A stretch of 64,000 nucleotides of DNA from Streptomyces sp. ISL-1 (GCF_018614585.1 NZ_JAGGOI010000007.1:285291-349290); one strand, 5' to 3'. Shown: positions 11,120 through 20,876, counted from the first letter of the stretch. Notes: generated from the letters alone by a model not told the origin. Numbers and translations: made by a program.

Positions 11120-11207
11120 CTGATGCTCGGTCCAAGTACTTCGTCGCGCGCTGCTTGTCGCTCGCCGAGCTCGCGAGCGCCTGCTCGCCGCCTGCTCCGG
11201 TTCCCAT
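11112..11207 (-). CDS. 31-residue ORF, upstream part of the WXG-like unit
   Basis: ATG at 11207 follows GGGGG by 6 nt. The short product begins MGTGAGGEQALASSASDKQR and is helical, like the N-terminus of an ESX-type protein. It ends at 11112, inside the start of the next ORF. Either a coupled small gene or the 5' portion of a frameshifted gene continuing as 10811-11119. Confidence 0.4.
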   Translation of the reverse strand: MGTGAGGEQALASSASDKQRATKYLDRASDA

Positions 11208-11356
11208 GGGCAACCCCCGTTGCAGTCGAACCGTCCGGCCTCGCAGCCAAGAGGCGGAGTACGGAAGACTGTCCCGCACCCTATCGGGGTGAACTGCGGT
11301 GCGAGCAGGCGGCCCACCGCGTGTGTCCGGAGCGTCCGCGCGTCGGGAAGCGCTGG

Positions 11357-12226
11357 TCAGAACGGGTACCAGCGGACCTCGGGGTCGTTGTCGCGCAGCG
11401 ACGCGACCCTCCGGCGGAACTCCGCGAGCGCCTTCGGGCCGGCCGGTGCGTGCTGCGCGACCCAGGCGCAGCTCGCCGTCTCCCGGGCGCCGCGCAGGAC
11501 CGTACAGCCGTCCCACTCCCGGACGTCCCAGCCGTACGCCGCCGTGAACGCGTCGTACGCCTCGGCGGGCAGGCCGTACCGGTCGCGGGAGAGGGCCAGT
11601 ACCACCAGGTCGTGCTCCCGCAGATCCGCGGAGAACGTCTCCAGGTCCATCAGGACCGGGCCGTCCGGGCCCACATGGACGTTGCGGGGGAGCGCGTCGC
11701 CGTGGATCGGGCCCGGGGGCAGGTGGGGGGTGAGCGCGTCCGCCGCCGCGGCGAAACCGTCGCGGCGCGCGCGCAAGTACGCCGCGTCCGCCGGGTCGAT
11801 CGCGTCGCCCGCCAGCCGTAGCCAGCGCTCGACCCCGCCGAGCAACTCCCGCCGCGGCAGCGCGAACGGCGGCGAGGGCAGCGCATGGATCAGGCGCAGC
11901 AGCCGCGCCAGATCCGCGGGCCCCGCCGGACGCACCGCAGCCGACAGCCGGTGCCAGACCGTAACCGGATGGCCGTCCACCAGGCGGGCCTTCGGTTCGA
12001 CGGGCCGGACCGCAGGCACGCCCGCCTCCGACAGCCACGCCCCGACGGCCAGTTCGCGTTCCGCCCGCGCAAGCAGCTCCGCGTCCCGGCCGACCTTGAC
12101 GACCACATCGCCCGCCCCGAACACCGCGTTCTCGCCGAGCGCCAGCAGTTCCGCATCGGCGGGGAGCCCCGCGGCCGTCAGTACCTCGCGCGCCCGTGTC
12201 TCGTCCACGAGGACAAAGTCTCGCAT
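11357..12226 (-). CDS. aminoglycoside phosphotransferase-fold protein
   Basis: A 289-residue APH-type kinase. The Brenner-like catalytic loop IHGDALPRNV (about 173-182) and the metal-binding DLE (about 193) are intact. The N-lobe has a strand-rich ATP site (ENAVFGAGDVVVKVGR). Family members phosphorylate antibiotics, sugars, choline or unknown small molecules; nothing here picks the substrate. It is divergent from the sugar ABC operon with about 100 bp between starts. Confidence 0.85.
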   Translation of the reverse strand: MRDFVLVDETRAREVLTAAGLPADAELLALGENAVFGAGDVVVKVGRDAELLARAERELAVGAWLSEAGVPAVRPVEPKARLVDGHPVTVWHRLSAAVRPAGPADLARLLRLIHALPSPPFALPRRELLGGVERWLRLAGDAIDPADAAYLRARRDGFAAAADALTPHLPPGPIHGDALPRNVHVGPDGPVLMDLETFSADLREHDLVVLALSRDRYGLPAEAYDAFTAAYGWDVREWDGCTVLRGARETASCAWVAQHAPAGPKALAEFRRRVASLRDNDPEVRWYPF

Positions 12227-12325
12227 CCGTGCAGGCCGCCTTGACGAACCGACGGACCGTCAGCACGATGACGGGGGCCGCCGGGGAGGCCGGACCAGGA
12301 GGAGCCGCCCGAAGGAGTCGATTCC

Positions 12326-13276
12326 GTGACACTGGCGAGCGCAGCGCCGCGGTCCGGAGAGCCGGGGCCCAGCAGGCCGCGGTCCGGCAGGCCACGGCCC
12401 GTCCGACACCTGGACCACGGGGCCTGGGTCCTCGTACTGCCTGCCCTCATACCGATCCTGGTGCTCAGCGTCGGGCCGCTGCTCTACGGCATCTCACTGG
12501 CCTTCACCGATTCCCAGGCGGGCCGCACCGAGCCCACCGAGTGGATCGGGACGCTCAACTTCCAGGACCTGGCGCACGACACACTGTTCTGGGACTCGTT
12601 CCGCATCGGCCTGCTCTGGGCTCTCGGGGTGACCGTCCCGCAGTTCGTGCTCGCCCTCGGCCTCGCCCTGCTGCTCAGCCAGAACCTCCGCTTCCGCTGG
12701 CTGGCGCGCGCCCTCGCGATCATTCCGTGGGCCATGCCCGAGGTCGTCGTCGGCATCATGTGGCGACTCGTATACAACCCCGACGCGGGCATCCTCAACG
12801 AGACCATCCGCGACCTGGGGCTCGGAGACGGCCGGGACTGGCTGACCGGCCTCGCCACAGCTCTGCCCGCCGTGATCGTCGTCGGCATCTGGGCCGGCAT
12901 GCCGCAGACCACCGTCGCGCTCCTCGCCGGGCTCCAGAACACCCCGTACGAACTCCATGAGGCCGCGGCCCTCGACGGCGCGGGCGCCTGGCGCAGGTTC
13001 CGCACGGTCACCTGGCCCGCCATCAAGCCCGTCGCGCTCGCCATCACCGCGCTCAACTTCATCTGGAACTTCAACTCCTTCGCCCTGGTCTACGTGCTCA
13101 CCAACGGCGGCCCCGGGGGACGCACCCGCCTCCCCATGCTCTTCGCCTACGAAGAGGCCTTCCGCTACGGCCAGTTCGGGTACGCCGCCGCGATGGGCTG
13201 CGTCATGGTCGCGGTGATCTCGGTGATGCTCGCCCTCTATCTCGTAGGACGGCTCAAGGGAGGCGATGAGAAGTGA
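12326..13276 (+). CDS. sugar ABC transporter permease (MalF type)
   Basis: A 316-residue inner-membrane protein with six predicted segments starting at about residue 35 and the ATPase-docking EAA loop EAAALDGAGAWRRFRTVTWP (about residue 212). It belongs to the carbohydrate uptake type 1 family. GTG start with GAAGGAG upstream. The 3' end overlaps the next permease by 4 nt (GTGA), so the operon is translationally coupled. The N-terminal 30 residues are Pro/Arg-rich and cytoplasmic. Confidence 0.92.
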   Translation: MTLASAAPRSGEPGPSRPRSGRPRPVRHLDHGAWVLVLPALIPILVLSVGPLLYGISLAFTDSQAGRTEPTEWIGTLNFQDLAHDTLFWDSFRIGLLWALGVTVPQFVLALGLALLLSQNLRFRWLARALAIIPWAMPEVVVGIMWRLVYNPDAGILNETIRDLGLGDGRDWLTGLATALPAVIVVGIWAGMPQTTVALLAGLQNTPYELHEAAALDGAGAWRRFRTVTWPAIKPVALAITALNFIWNFNSFALVYVLTNGGPGGRTRLPMLFAYEEAFRYGQFGYAAAMGCVMVAVISVMLALYLVGRLKGGDEK

Positions 13277-14115
13277 CGGCACTGCGCACCAGCCGGTCCG
13301 GCCGCGCCGGCCAGTACCTCGCGCTCCTCTGCTACCTCGTCTTCCTCGCGTTTCCCTTCCTGTGGTTGATATCCACCGCCTTCAAGCCGCCGCGCGAACT
13401 GGGCTCCCTGCACCCCACCTGGATCCCTGAGGACCCGACCCTCGACAACTTCCGGCAGGCATTCGACGAACAGCCGCTCCTCCACGCCGCCGTCAACAGC
13501 CTGATCGCGGCGCTCGCCGCAGCCCTGATCGCCGTCGTGATCGCCACGCCCATGGCGTACGTCATGGCCCGCCACCGCAACAAGCTCTCTGCCGCCGCCA
13601 CCGGCTGGGTGGTGGTCAGCCAGGCGTTCCCGTTCGTGCTGGTGATCATTCCGCTGTTCCTGATCCTGAAGAACCTGCATCTGATCAACACCCTGTTGGG
13701 ACTGATCCTGGTGTACGTCGTCTGGGCGCTGCCGTTCGCGCTCTGGATGCTGGTCGGATACGTACGGGCGGTGCCGCGCGAGCTCGAGGAGGCCGCGGCG
13801 GTCGACGGCGCGGGCAGGCTCCGCACGCTTGTCTCGGTCACCGCACCGCTGCTCGCGCCCGGCATCGTCGCCACCGCGCTGTTCGCCTTCATCACCGCAT
13901 GGAATGAGTTCTTCTTCGCGCTTGTCCTGCTCAAGACACCGGAGAAACAGACCTTGCCGGTCGTCCTCACACACTTTCTCGGCGCGGAGGGCGTCGCCGA
14001 CCTCGGCCCGCTCGCCGCGGCCGCGTTCCTCGCGACGATCCCCTCGCTCGTCATCTTCGCGATCATTCAGAAGCGGATCACCGGCGGGATGCTGGCAGGG
14101 GCGGTGAAGTCGTGA
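13273..14115 (+). CDS. sugar ABC transporter permease (MalG type)
   Basis: A 280-residue second permease, six membrane segments, EAA loop EEAAAVDGAGRLRTLVSVTA (about residue 174). It pairs with the upstream MalF-type subunit to form the channel for a sugar or oligosaccharide. It overlaps both neighbours by 4 nt. No ATPase gene is in the operon; in Streptomyces such systems commonly use the shared ATPase MsiK encoded elsewhere. Confidence 0.92.
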   Translation: MTALRTSRSGRAGQYLALLCYLVFLAFPFLWLISTAFKPPRELGSLHPTWIPEDPTLDNFRQAFDEQPLLHAAVNSLIAALAAALIAVVIATPMAYVMARHRNKLSAAATGWVVVSQAFPFVLVIIPLFLILKNLHLINTLLGLILVYVVWALPFALWMLVGYVRAVPRELEEAAAVDGAGRLRTLVSVTAPLLAPGIVATALFAFITAWNEFFFALVLLKTPEKQTLPVVLTHFLGAEGVADLGPLAAAAFLATIPSLVIFAIIQKRITGGMLAGAVKS

Positions 14116-15410
14116 TGCGCGTACGACTGCTGACGGCGGTCACCGCCGCGCTGGCGCTGCTGCTGAGCGGCTGCACGGACGGCGACGGCTCAGGCACCGA
14201 CAGGAAGATCACGCTCCGCTTCCAGTCCCTGGCGTGGCAGAAGGAGTCCGTCGACGCCAACAAGGAGCTGGTGAAGGAGTGGAACGCGAGCCACCCCGAC
14301 ATCCAGGTCCAGTACGTCCAGGGCAGCTGGGACAGCGTCCATGACCAGCTGCTGACCTCCTTCGAGGGCGGCGAGGCGCCGGACATCATCCATGACGCCT
14401 CCGACGACCTCGCCGACTTCGCGTACGGCGGCTATCTGGCCGATCTGAGCGAGCTGCTGCCCGAGCGCCTCAAGTCCGACATCCCGCAGCGGAGTTGGGA
14501 GACGGCGTCCTTCGGCGGGGGGATCTACGGCGTGCCCTTTCTGCAGGAGCCGCGTGTTCTCATCGCCAACAAGAAGATCCTCGACTCCTCAGGGGTCCGT
14601 GTTCCGACGGCCGGGAAGCCGTGGAGTTGGGAGGAGTTCCGCCAGGTCACCAAGACGCTCACGGAGAAGATGGGGGAGGGAAAGTACGGTGTCGCCTGGC
14701 CGCTCAAGGAGCCGGTCTCCGTCACCCTCAACCTCGGTCTGTCGGCGGGTGGTCAGCTCTTCCACCGCGGCGACGACGGAAAGGTCACGATCAAGTTCAC
14801 CGATGGTGACGGCGTGGTGCCCGGCACCGTCCACGATCAGGTCAACACCGACAAGAGCGCGTCGGGCAGCACCCTCGGCATGGGCGGTTCGGACACGCTG
14901 CCCGGCTTCTTCGGCGGTAAGTACGCGATGGTCCCGCTGGGCTTCTCGTACCGGCAGCAGATCGTGCAGCAGGCGCCCAAGGGCTTCGAGTGGACGGTGC
15001 TGCCCGCCCCGGCCGGACCCGAGGGCCCGGCCCAAGGAGTGAGCCCGCAGACTCTCTCCGTCGCCGAGGACTCTCCGTACAAGAAGGAGGCGGCGCAGTT
15101 CATCGACTTCATGCTCCAGCCGCGGAACATGGTGCGGCTGGCGAAGGGCGACTGGATGCTGCCGACCGGTACGCAGGCGCTGGCCGACCCGTTGCTGCAC
15201 ACCGAGAAGGACGGCTGGGCCACCGGCGCGGCGCTCGCGCGGGATCTGCGTTCCGCGCCCGCGCAGTCGGTTCGCGGCTATCCGGAGTGGAAGGACAAGG
15301 TGGCGACGCCGGCGCTGCAGGAGTACTACAGCGGGGCGATCGACGCCGATGAGCTGGAGAAACGGCTGGTGAGGGACGGGAATCTGGTGCTGGCGCGCTA
15401 TCAGCGCTAG
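14112..15410 (+). CDS. sugar ABC transporter substrate-binding lipoprotein
   Basis: A 432-residue family 1 solute-binding protein with a lipoprotein signal: hydrophobic stretch [13 protein letters not shown] followed by lipobox LLSGC (Cys about residue 21). The mature part shows typical MalE-like segments ([19 protein letters not shown]). Starts at GTG 14112 or the adjacent ATG 14115. Gene order permease-permease-binding protein is the reverse of the commonest arrangement. The ligand cannot be read from sequence. Confidence 0.92.
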   Translation: MMRVRLLTAVTAALALLLSGCTDGDGSGTDRKITLRFQSLAWQKESVDANKELVKEWNASHPDIQVQYVQGSWDSVHDQLLTSFEGGEAPDIIHDASDDLADFAYGGYLADLSELLPERLKSDIPQRSWETASFGGGIYGVPFLQEPRVLIANKKILDSSGVRVPTAGKPWSWEEFRQVTKTLTEKMGEGKYGVAWPLKEPVSVTLNLGLSAGGQLFHRGDDGKVTIKFTDGDGVVPGTVHDQVNTDKSASGSTLGMGGSDTLPGFFGGKYAMVPLGFSYRQQIVQQAPKGFEWTVLPAPAGPEGPAQGVSPQTLSVAEDSPYKKEAAQFIDFMLQPRNMVRLAKGDWMLPTGTQALADPLLHTEKDGWATGAALARDLRSAPAQSVRGYPEWKDKVATPALQEYYSGAIDADELEKRLVRDGNLVLARYQR

Positions 15411-15415
15411 ACGCC

Positions 15416-15505
15416 TGCGCCCGGAGTGGTGTCGGCGTGAGGCGGCTGCGCCGGGAGCGGTGTCGCGCGGGGCGGCTGTGCGGGGAGGGGTGTCAGCGTG
15501 AGGCG
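15416..15505. repeat. three imperfect 30-bp tandem repeats
   Basis: Units at 15416-15446, 15447-15476 and 15477-15505 share the pattern TGCGC-GGAG-GGTGTC-GCG-GAGGCGGC. They lie between the binding-protein stop and the point (15506) where the truncated glycosyltransferase homology begins. Confidence 0.75.
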
Positions 15506-16102
15506 TTCGCGCCGTACTCCTTTGTCGGCGCGTGCCAGGGTGACCGCGAGGAACGGGGGGAGTGGCAGCGGCCGGCCGGTGCGGACAAGGTGCTGCTGGT
15601 CTCGCTCGGCTCGACCTTCACCAAGCAACCCGCCTTCTACCGCGAGTGCGTGAAGGCGTTCGGCGATCTGCCGGGCTGGCATGTGGTGCTGCAGGTCGGC
15701 CGGTACGTCGAGGAGTCGGAGCTGGGTGAGGTTCCGGCCAATGTCGAGGTGCACCGGTGGGTGCCGCAACTGGCGATCCTGCGCCAGGCGGACGCCGTCA
15801 TCACCCATGCGGGCGCGGGCGGCAGCCAGGAGGGCCTGGCGACGGCCACCCCGATGGTCGCGGTCCCGCAGGCGGTCGACCAGTTCGGCAACGCCGACAT
15901 GCTGGTCGGCCTGGGCGTGGCTCGCAGGCTCGACTCGGAGACGGCGACGGCGGATGAGTTGAGGGAGGCGGTGCTGGGGGTGACGAGCGATCCCGAAGTG
16001 GCCCGGAAACTCAGGGAGATCAGCGTCCAGATGGCGTCGGAGGGCGGCACGACGCGTGCGGCGGACCTGATCGACGCGGCGCTCGCGACCAGGCACGGCT
16101 GA
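15437..16102 (+). pseudogene. OleD-type macrolide glycosyltransferase, N-terminally truncated remnant
   Basis: From codon 24 (15506) the frame matches the C-terminal half of GT1 macrolide glycosyltransferases: YSFVGAC, the [10 protein letters not shown] loop, [14 protein letters not shown] and the UDP-sugar motif [20 protein letters not shown], ending in a complete C-terminal helix. The N-terminal acceptor-binding domain (about 200 residues) is absent. Before codon 24 the frame is just translated tandem repeat. It is therefore most likely a dead fragment. A functional C-terminal half would be unprecedented as far as I know. Confidence 0.8.
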
Positions 16103-16417
16103 CGGTTGCGGTGACGTTGCCCTCGGCGCCGGGCGGGCTGTTCCTCCTGCTCGTCCTCGTTGTCCTCAGTCGCCGGACGGGCTCGAACTTGCCGCCCGGC
16201 TCCCGGAACCCGTCCGTCCGGAGCCAGGCCCGGTGCGCCTTCGGGGCGTGTCCTTCGTCGCCGGGCGGGCTTGAATGTGCCGCCCGGCCCCCGGATTTCA
16301 GCCGTTCTGAGCCCTCCAGGCGTGTCCTCAAGCGCCGGACGGGCTGAAATTCAGCCCGTCCGGCGCTTGAGGACTGGAGCCCCATGCCCGCCAGGGCCCC
16401 GTCCCCGTGCGTAACCG
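16103..16417. repeat. intergenic region with four related GC-rich repeats
   Basis: A 315-bp gap between convergent genes. The core CGCCGG(G/A)CGGGCT recurs at 16127, 16171, 16259 and 16333. The copies at 16171, 16259 and 16333 each start a stem-loop (for instance 16260-16268 with 16280-16288). The last copy is a near-perfect long palindrome listed separately. No coding signal. Confidence 0.7.
16324..16374. terminator. 51-bp near-perfect palindrome, probable bidirectional terminator
   Basis: Two 25-nt arms (16324-16348 and 16350-16374) are exact complements around one unpaired base. The arms contain CAAGCGCCGGACGGGCTGAA. It stands between the glycosyltransferase remnant (+) and the MMPL gene (-), 44 bp from the MMPL stop. 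Confidence 0.75.
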
Positions 16418-18682
16418 CTAGACCCGTACCGGATCCGGACGCCCGTCGTCGTGGCGCGGGGCCGCGACCGCCGCAGGCGCCGCCGGCTCGTCGTGCGTCA
16501 GATCCGGCAACCACCGCAGCCACTTCGGGAAGTACCAATTGCGCTCGCCCAGCAGCGCCATGATCGCCGGGAGCAGCACCCCGCGGATGATCGTCGCGTC
16601 GATCAGCACCGCCGCCGCAAGCCCCACGCCCATCTGCTTCATCGACTGCATCGACAGTGTGCCGAAGATCGAGAACACCGCCACCATGATGACCGCCGCG
16701 CTCGTCACCACACCAGCCGTCGTCACCACCCCGTGAGTGATCGCGTCCCGCGTGCCGCGCCCCTGCATCTTCGCCTCGCGGATCCGCGACACCACGAATA
16801 CGTGGTAGTCCATCGAGAGCCCGAACAGGATCACGAACAGGAACAGCGGCAGCCAGGCAATGATCGCGCCCACGCCCTCCGCGCCGACCAGCGAGGCGCC
16901 CCAGCCGTGCTGGAAGACCGCCGTCAGGATGCCGTAAGCCGCTCCCACCGACAGCAGGTTGAGCACGATCGACGTGATCGCGATCGTCAGAGAGCGGAAC
17001 GACAGCAGCATCAGTACGAAGGCGAACACCACCACGAAGGCGAAGACCGGCGCCACCGCCCCGGTGAGCTGGTCGTTGAAGTCCTTCGACCCCGCGACCT
17101 GACCGCTGATCGGCGCCTCAAGTCCGTCGACCTTGCCCAGGGTGGCCGGCCGGACCTCGTCGCGCAGGATGGCCAGGCTCTTCTCCGCCTTGTCCTGATC
17201 GGAGCCGCCCACCAGGGGGACGTATACGAAAGCGAGGTTCTGCGCGTCGTGCGTGACCACCTCGACCGGACCACGGGACGTGCCCGAACTCACCGCACGC
17301 TTGCGGAAGTCGGCGATCGCCTGCCGTACCGGCGCCGAGTTGATGTCGTCCGCCTTGACGACGACCTCCGCCGGATCCGCCCCGCCCGGGAAAGCCTCGT
17401 TGATCCGCTCGTACGTCGCCACGATCGGCACCGAGTCGCCGAACTCCTGGTCCAGCGTGAAGTTCTGGGTCTTCATGCCGACCGCGGGCAGCGCGATCGC
17501 CACCAGTGCGCCCGCCGCGACCAGCAGCGACACCAGGGGCCGCTTCAGTACGCCGCCGAGCACCCAGGTCCATACGCGGCTCTCGCCGCCGGTGCCGTCG
17601 GCGCCGCGCTTCAAGCGGTTGAGGAAGGGGATGCGGCCCTTCTCGACCCGGTCGCCGAGCAGCGAGAGGAGCGCGGGCAGCACCGTCACCGAGCCGACCA
17701 TCGCCACGGCCACCACGATCAGCGAGGCCAGGCCCATTGACTCGAACTCGCCGATCCCGGTGAAGAGCATGCCGGCCATGGCCACGCACACCGTCACGCC
17801 GGAGACGACGACGGCCCGCCCGCTGGTCGCCGCGGCGATCTGCATCGCTGTCTGCCGGTCACGCCCCGCGGCCCGCTCCTCGCGCTCACGCCGCAGATAG
17901 AACAGGCAGTAGTCGACCCCGACCGCCAGACCCACCAGCAGCATCACCGAGTTTGCCGAGTCGCTCATCGGCTGGAAATGACTGACGACGCCCATCAGCC
18001 CCATCGTCGCCACGATCGCGGTGATCGCCAGAGCTACCGGCAGCAGCGCCGCCACCAGCGCGCCGAAGGCGATCAGCAAAATGCCGAGCGCTACCGGCAC
18101 CGCCGAGAGCTCCGCCTGCTGGAAGTCGTCGCCGAAAGCGTCGTCGAAGGTCTTGTTCATGCTGGCGCTGCCGATCTCCTCGATCCGCAGCTCCTGGTGC
18201 GCGTCCTGGACCTTGGCAACGGCCTGCAGAACCGGCTCGATCCGGTCGCTCGCCGTTTCTGGATCACCGCGCACATCGAATTGGACGAGGGCACTGCGCC
18301 CGTCCTTGGAAATGCTCTCGGTGTCGTACGGAGAAGTCACCGTGGTTACTTCGCCGGTGCCGCCGACCGCCTTCATCACGGCGTCGACGGCCTTGCGGAA
18401 CTCCGGGTCCGTCGCCTTCGCCGTGTCGTTCCTGGCCTGGACGAGCACGGTCTCGCCGGCCGGCTCCTCGACGCCCGCGTCCTCCGTGATCCGAGACGCC
18501 TGGGTCGTCTCGCCCTTCAACTGGTCGCTGTCCTTGAGCTCCACCGTGCCCGCGGCCGAACCGGCCACCATGGCGAGAAGGACGAACAACACCCAGATTC
18601 CAACGGCCGCCCAGCGGTGCTGCGCACTCCATCCGCCGGCCCGCGCGGCGATTCCGCGCGGCCTTCCTCCTGCGTTCCCCAT
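16418..18682 (-). CDS. MMPL/RND family transporter
   Basis: A 754-residue membrane protein: one N-terminal segment (about 28-48), an extracytoplasmic domain (about 50-185), a bundle of five segments, a second extracytoplasmic domain (about 385-520) and a second bundle, the classic 12-segment MMPL layout. Motifs GVDYCLFYL and GLSMDYHVFVVSR contain the Asp-Tyr pairs used for proton coupling. Family members export lipids or hydrophobic compounds. Start at 18682 has GGAGGGGG upstream. It is monocistronic here, and the ligand is unknown. Confidence 0.92.
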   Translation of the reverse strand: MGNAGGRPRGIAARAGGWSAQHRWAAVGIWVLFVLLAMVAGSAAGTVELKDSDQLKGETTQASRITEDAGVEEPAGETVLVQARNDTAKATDPEFRKAVDAVMKAVGGTGEVTTVTSPYDTESISKDGRSALVQFDVRGDPETASDRIEPVLQAVAKVQDAHQELRIEEIGSASMNKTFDDAFGDDFQQAELSAVPVALGILLIAFGALVAALLPVALAITAIVATMGLMGVVSHFQPMSDSANSVMLLVGLAVGVDYCLFYLRREREERAAGRDRQTAMQIAAATSGRAVVVSGVTVCVAMAGMLFTGIGEFESMGLASLIVVAVAMVGSVTVLPALLSLLGDRVEKGRIPFLNRLKRGADGTGGESRVWTWVLGGVLKRPLVSLLVAAGALVAIALPAVGMKTQNFTLDQEFGDSVPIVATYERINEAFPGGADPAEVVVKADDINSAPVRQAIADFRKRAVSSGTSRGPVEVVTHDAQNLAFVYVPLVGGSDQDKAEKSLAILRDEVRPATLGKVDGLEAPISGQVAGSKDFNDQLTGAVAPVFAFVVVFAFVLMLLSFRSLTIAITSIVLNLLSVGAAYGILTAVFQHGWGASLVGAEGVGAIIAWLPLFLFVILFGLSMDYHVFVVSRIREAKMQGRGTRDAITHGVVTTAGVVTSAAVIMVAVFSIFGTLSMQSMKQMGVGLAAAVLIDATIIRGVLLPAIMALLGERNWYFPKWLRWLPDLTHDEPAAPAAVAAPRHDDGRPDPVRV

Positions 18683-19050
18683 GACAGCCCTGCCCCCTCC
18701 AGTGTGACGTCGGCGCGGCGCCGTCGTCCCCGCTTCGAAGCTATGGGCACGTTCAGGCCTTCTCCTCCTGCTCGCCGGTGACCCCGCGGGGCGGTTCCCT
18801 CCTCCTTTCGGATCGGTCGGATCCCCTACAAGAAGGATCGAAGTCCCTTACATCTAATGCGGGTTGGCGGTGAAGTCCGACTTGTGCGGCCCTGGCCGAT
18901 TCATTATTACGAAACCTTGTTGTCTAAGTCACAGCTGTATGAAGGTCTTGATCTGAGCGCGTCAATCGGTCAGGGTTTCGAACCAGCCCCCGGAGAATTT
19001 CCCGCCGCGGGCGAATCCCCCCACAAATGTTGACGAGGAGCCCCCTCTTC
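18683..19050. promoter_or_regulatory. divergent promoter region, MMPL transporter / subtilase
   Basis: A 368-bp divergent gap with a distinctly AT-richer core at about 18840-18970. A possible promoter for the subtilase is CTTGTT near 18914 with TATGAA about 16 nt later. No gene is supported. The site is a guess from composition and spacing. Confidence 0.35.
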
Positions 19051-20250
19051 ATGGCAACTCACAAGCGCGCGAGCAGGATCAAGCTCACCGCGGCGATAAC
19101 CGCCGTCGCTGCCGCAGCCGGAGTGACCGTACTCAGCACGTCCTTCGCCGGAGCGGCGACTCCTGCGCAGGGCACCATCTACGGCGCGAACGCCGAAGGT
19201 GCCGTCGCAGGCAGCTACATCGTCATGCTGGACGAGAAGGCCGACAAGCAGGACCTGGCCGAGGAGTACGGCGGCAAGCTGCAGCGCAACTACAGCTCCG
19301 CCATCAACGGCTTCTCCGCCAGCGGCCTTTCGGAGACCGAGGCCAAGCGCCTCGCCGCCGACCCGTCCGTCGACAAGGTCGTCCAGAACAAGAAGTTCTC
19401 GATCAACGCGACCCAGGACAACCCACCGTCCTGGGGTCTGGACCGGATCGACCAGGCCGACACCGCCGGCGACAAGAAGTACACCTACCCGGACAGCGCG
19501 GGCGAGGGTGTCACGGCGTACGTCATCGACACCGGAGTCCGCATCTCGCACAAGGACTTCGGGGGTCGCGCGGCCCACGGCTTCGACGCCGTCGACAACA
19601 ACGACTCCGCCGACGACGGCAACGGCCACGGCACCCATGTCGCCGGCACCATCGCCGGCAGTGCCCACGGCGTCGCCAAGAAGGCCAAGGTCGTCGCCGT
19701 CCGCGTCCTCGACGACAACGGCTCCGGCACCACCGAGCAGGTCGTCGCGGGCATCGACTGGGTCACCAAGAACCACAAGGGCCCGTCCGTCGCCAACATG
19801 AGCCTCGGCGGCGGCGCCGACGAGGCGCTCGACGAGGCCGTCCGCAAGGCGATCGCCTCGGGCGTCACGTTCGCCGTCGCGGCCGGCAACGAGTCGGCCG
19901 ACGCGAGCCAGGGCTCCCCGGCGCGCGTCAAGGAAGCCATCACCGTGGCCTCCTCCACCAAGGAGGACGCGCAGTCGGAGTTCTCCAACTTCGGCGCGGT
20001 CGTGGACATCTACGCCCCGGGCTCGGACATCACCTCGGCGTGGAACGACAGCGACGAGGGTACGAAGACCATCTCCGGCACCTCCATGGCGACCCCGCAC
20101 GTGGTCGGCGCCGCGGCGGTCTACCTCGGCGCCCACCAGGACGCCACCCCGGAGCAGGTGGCCACGGCGCTGACCGGCGGCGCCACGGCCGACAAGATCA
20201 GCAACCCCAGCGCGGGCACGCCCAACAAGCTGCTGAAGGTCGTCGAATAA
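19051..20250 (+). CDS. secreted subtilisin-like serine protease (S8) with I9 propeptide
   Basis: A 399-residue exported protease. Residues 1-35 form a signal peptide with an RIKLTAAITAVAAAAG core and an Ala-x-Ala-like end. Residues about 48-115 form an inhibitor I9 propeptide (GSYIVMLDEKADKQDLAEEY). The catalytic triad is Asp160 (VIDTG), His193 (NGHGTH) and Ser345 (GTSMATPH). Start at 19051 is chosen over an in-frame codon at 19027 because GAGGAG lies 10 nt upstream. Related enzymes are the aqualysin/SapB-like extracellular proteases. Monocistronic. Confidence 0.95.
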   Translation: MATHKRASRIKLTAAITAVAAAAGVTVLSTSFAGAATPAQGTIYGANAEGAVAGSYIVMLDEKADKQDLAEEYGGKLQRNYSSAINGFSASGLSETEAKRLAADPSVDKVVQNKKFSINATQDNPPSWGLDRIDQADTAGDKKYTYPDSAGEGVTAYVIDTGVRISHKDFGGRAAHGFDAVDNNDSADDGNGHGTHVAGTIAGSAHGVAKKAKVVAVRVLDDNGSGTTEQVVAGIDWVTKNHKGPSVANMSLGGGADEALDEAVRKAIASGVTFAVAAGNESADASQGSPARVKEAITVASSTKEDAQSEFSNFGAVVDIYAPGSDITSAWNDSDEGTKTISGTSMATPHVVGAAAVYLGAHQDATPEQVATALTGGATADKISNPSAGTPNKLLKVVE

Positions 20251-20327
20251 CCGACGCTCTCCATCGCTGAACCGGCGGTCGCCGTGCCCTCCCCCACGGG
20301 GCGCGGCGGCCGTCCTATGGTGTGCCC

Positions 20328-20876
20328 ATGACCACCAGGTATGCGGCGCTCCTGCGCGGAATCAATGTGGGCGGGCACAAGAAGGTGCCGATGGCCGAAC
20401 TCCGCCAACTGCTCACGGATCTGGGCCACGGCGATGTCGCCACGTATCTGCAGAGCGGCAACGCCGCCTTCACCAGCGACTCGGACGACGAGAACGCCAC
20501 CTGTGCTGCGCTGGAACGGGCCATCGAGCAGCGCTTCGGCTTCGGGGTCGACTGCCTGGTGCGCAGCGGCCCGTATCTGCGCGCGGTGGCCGAGGCGTGC
20601 CCCTTCCCCGCAGCCTCGCTGGAGGGCAAGCAACTGCACGCCATCTACCTCTCAAAACCGGTCGATCCCGAGCGGCTGGCGTCGATCGACGCGGCGGCGT
20701 ATCTGCCGGACGAGTTCCGGTTCGGTGACCGGGTGCTGTATCTGTACGTGCCGAACGGCCTCGGCCGCTCCAAACTCGCCGAAGCGCTCGGAAAGCCGAG
20801 CTTGTTCAAGGGCATCGTCACCACCAGCCGCAACTGGAACACCGTCGTCAAACTGGTGGAGCTGACGCGAGAGTGA
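20328..20876 (+). CDS. DUF1697 family protein
   Basis: A 182-residue protein. The N-terminus TTRYAALLRGINVGGHKKVPM and the LQSGNAAF segment are the DUF1697 hallmarks. The fold is a ferredoxin-like pair of unknown function, cytosolic. Start could be GTG 20322 or ATG 20328; the latter matches the usual family start. No strong ribosome site is seen. Convergent with the aldo/keto reductase. Confidence 0.85.
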   Translation: MTTRYAALLRGINVGGHKKVPMAELRQLLTDLGHGDVATYLQSGNAAFTSDSDDENATCAALERAIEQRFGFGVDCLVRSGPYLRAVAEACPFPAASLEGKQLHAIYLSKPVDPERLASIDAAAYLPDEFRFGDRVLYLYVPNGLGRSKLAEALGKPSLFKGIVTTSRNWNTVVKLVELTRE

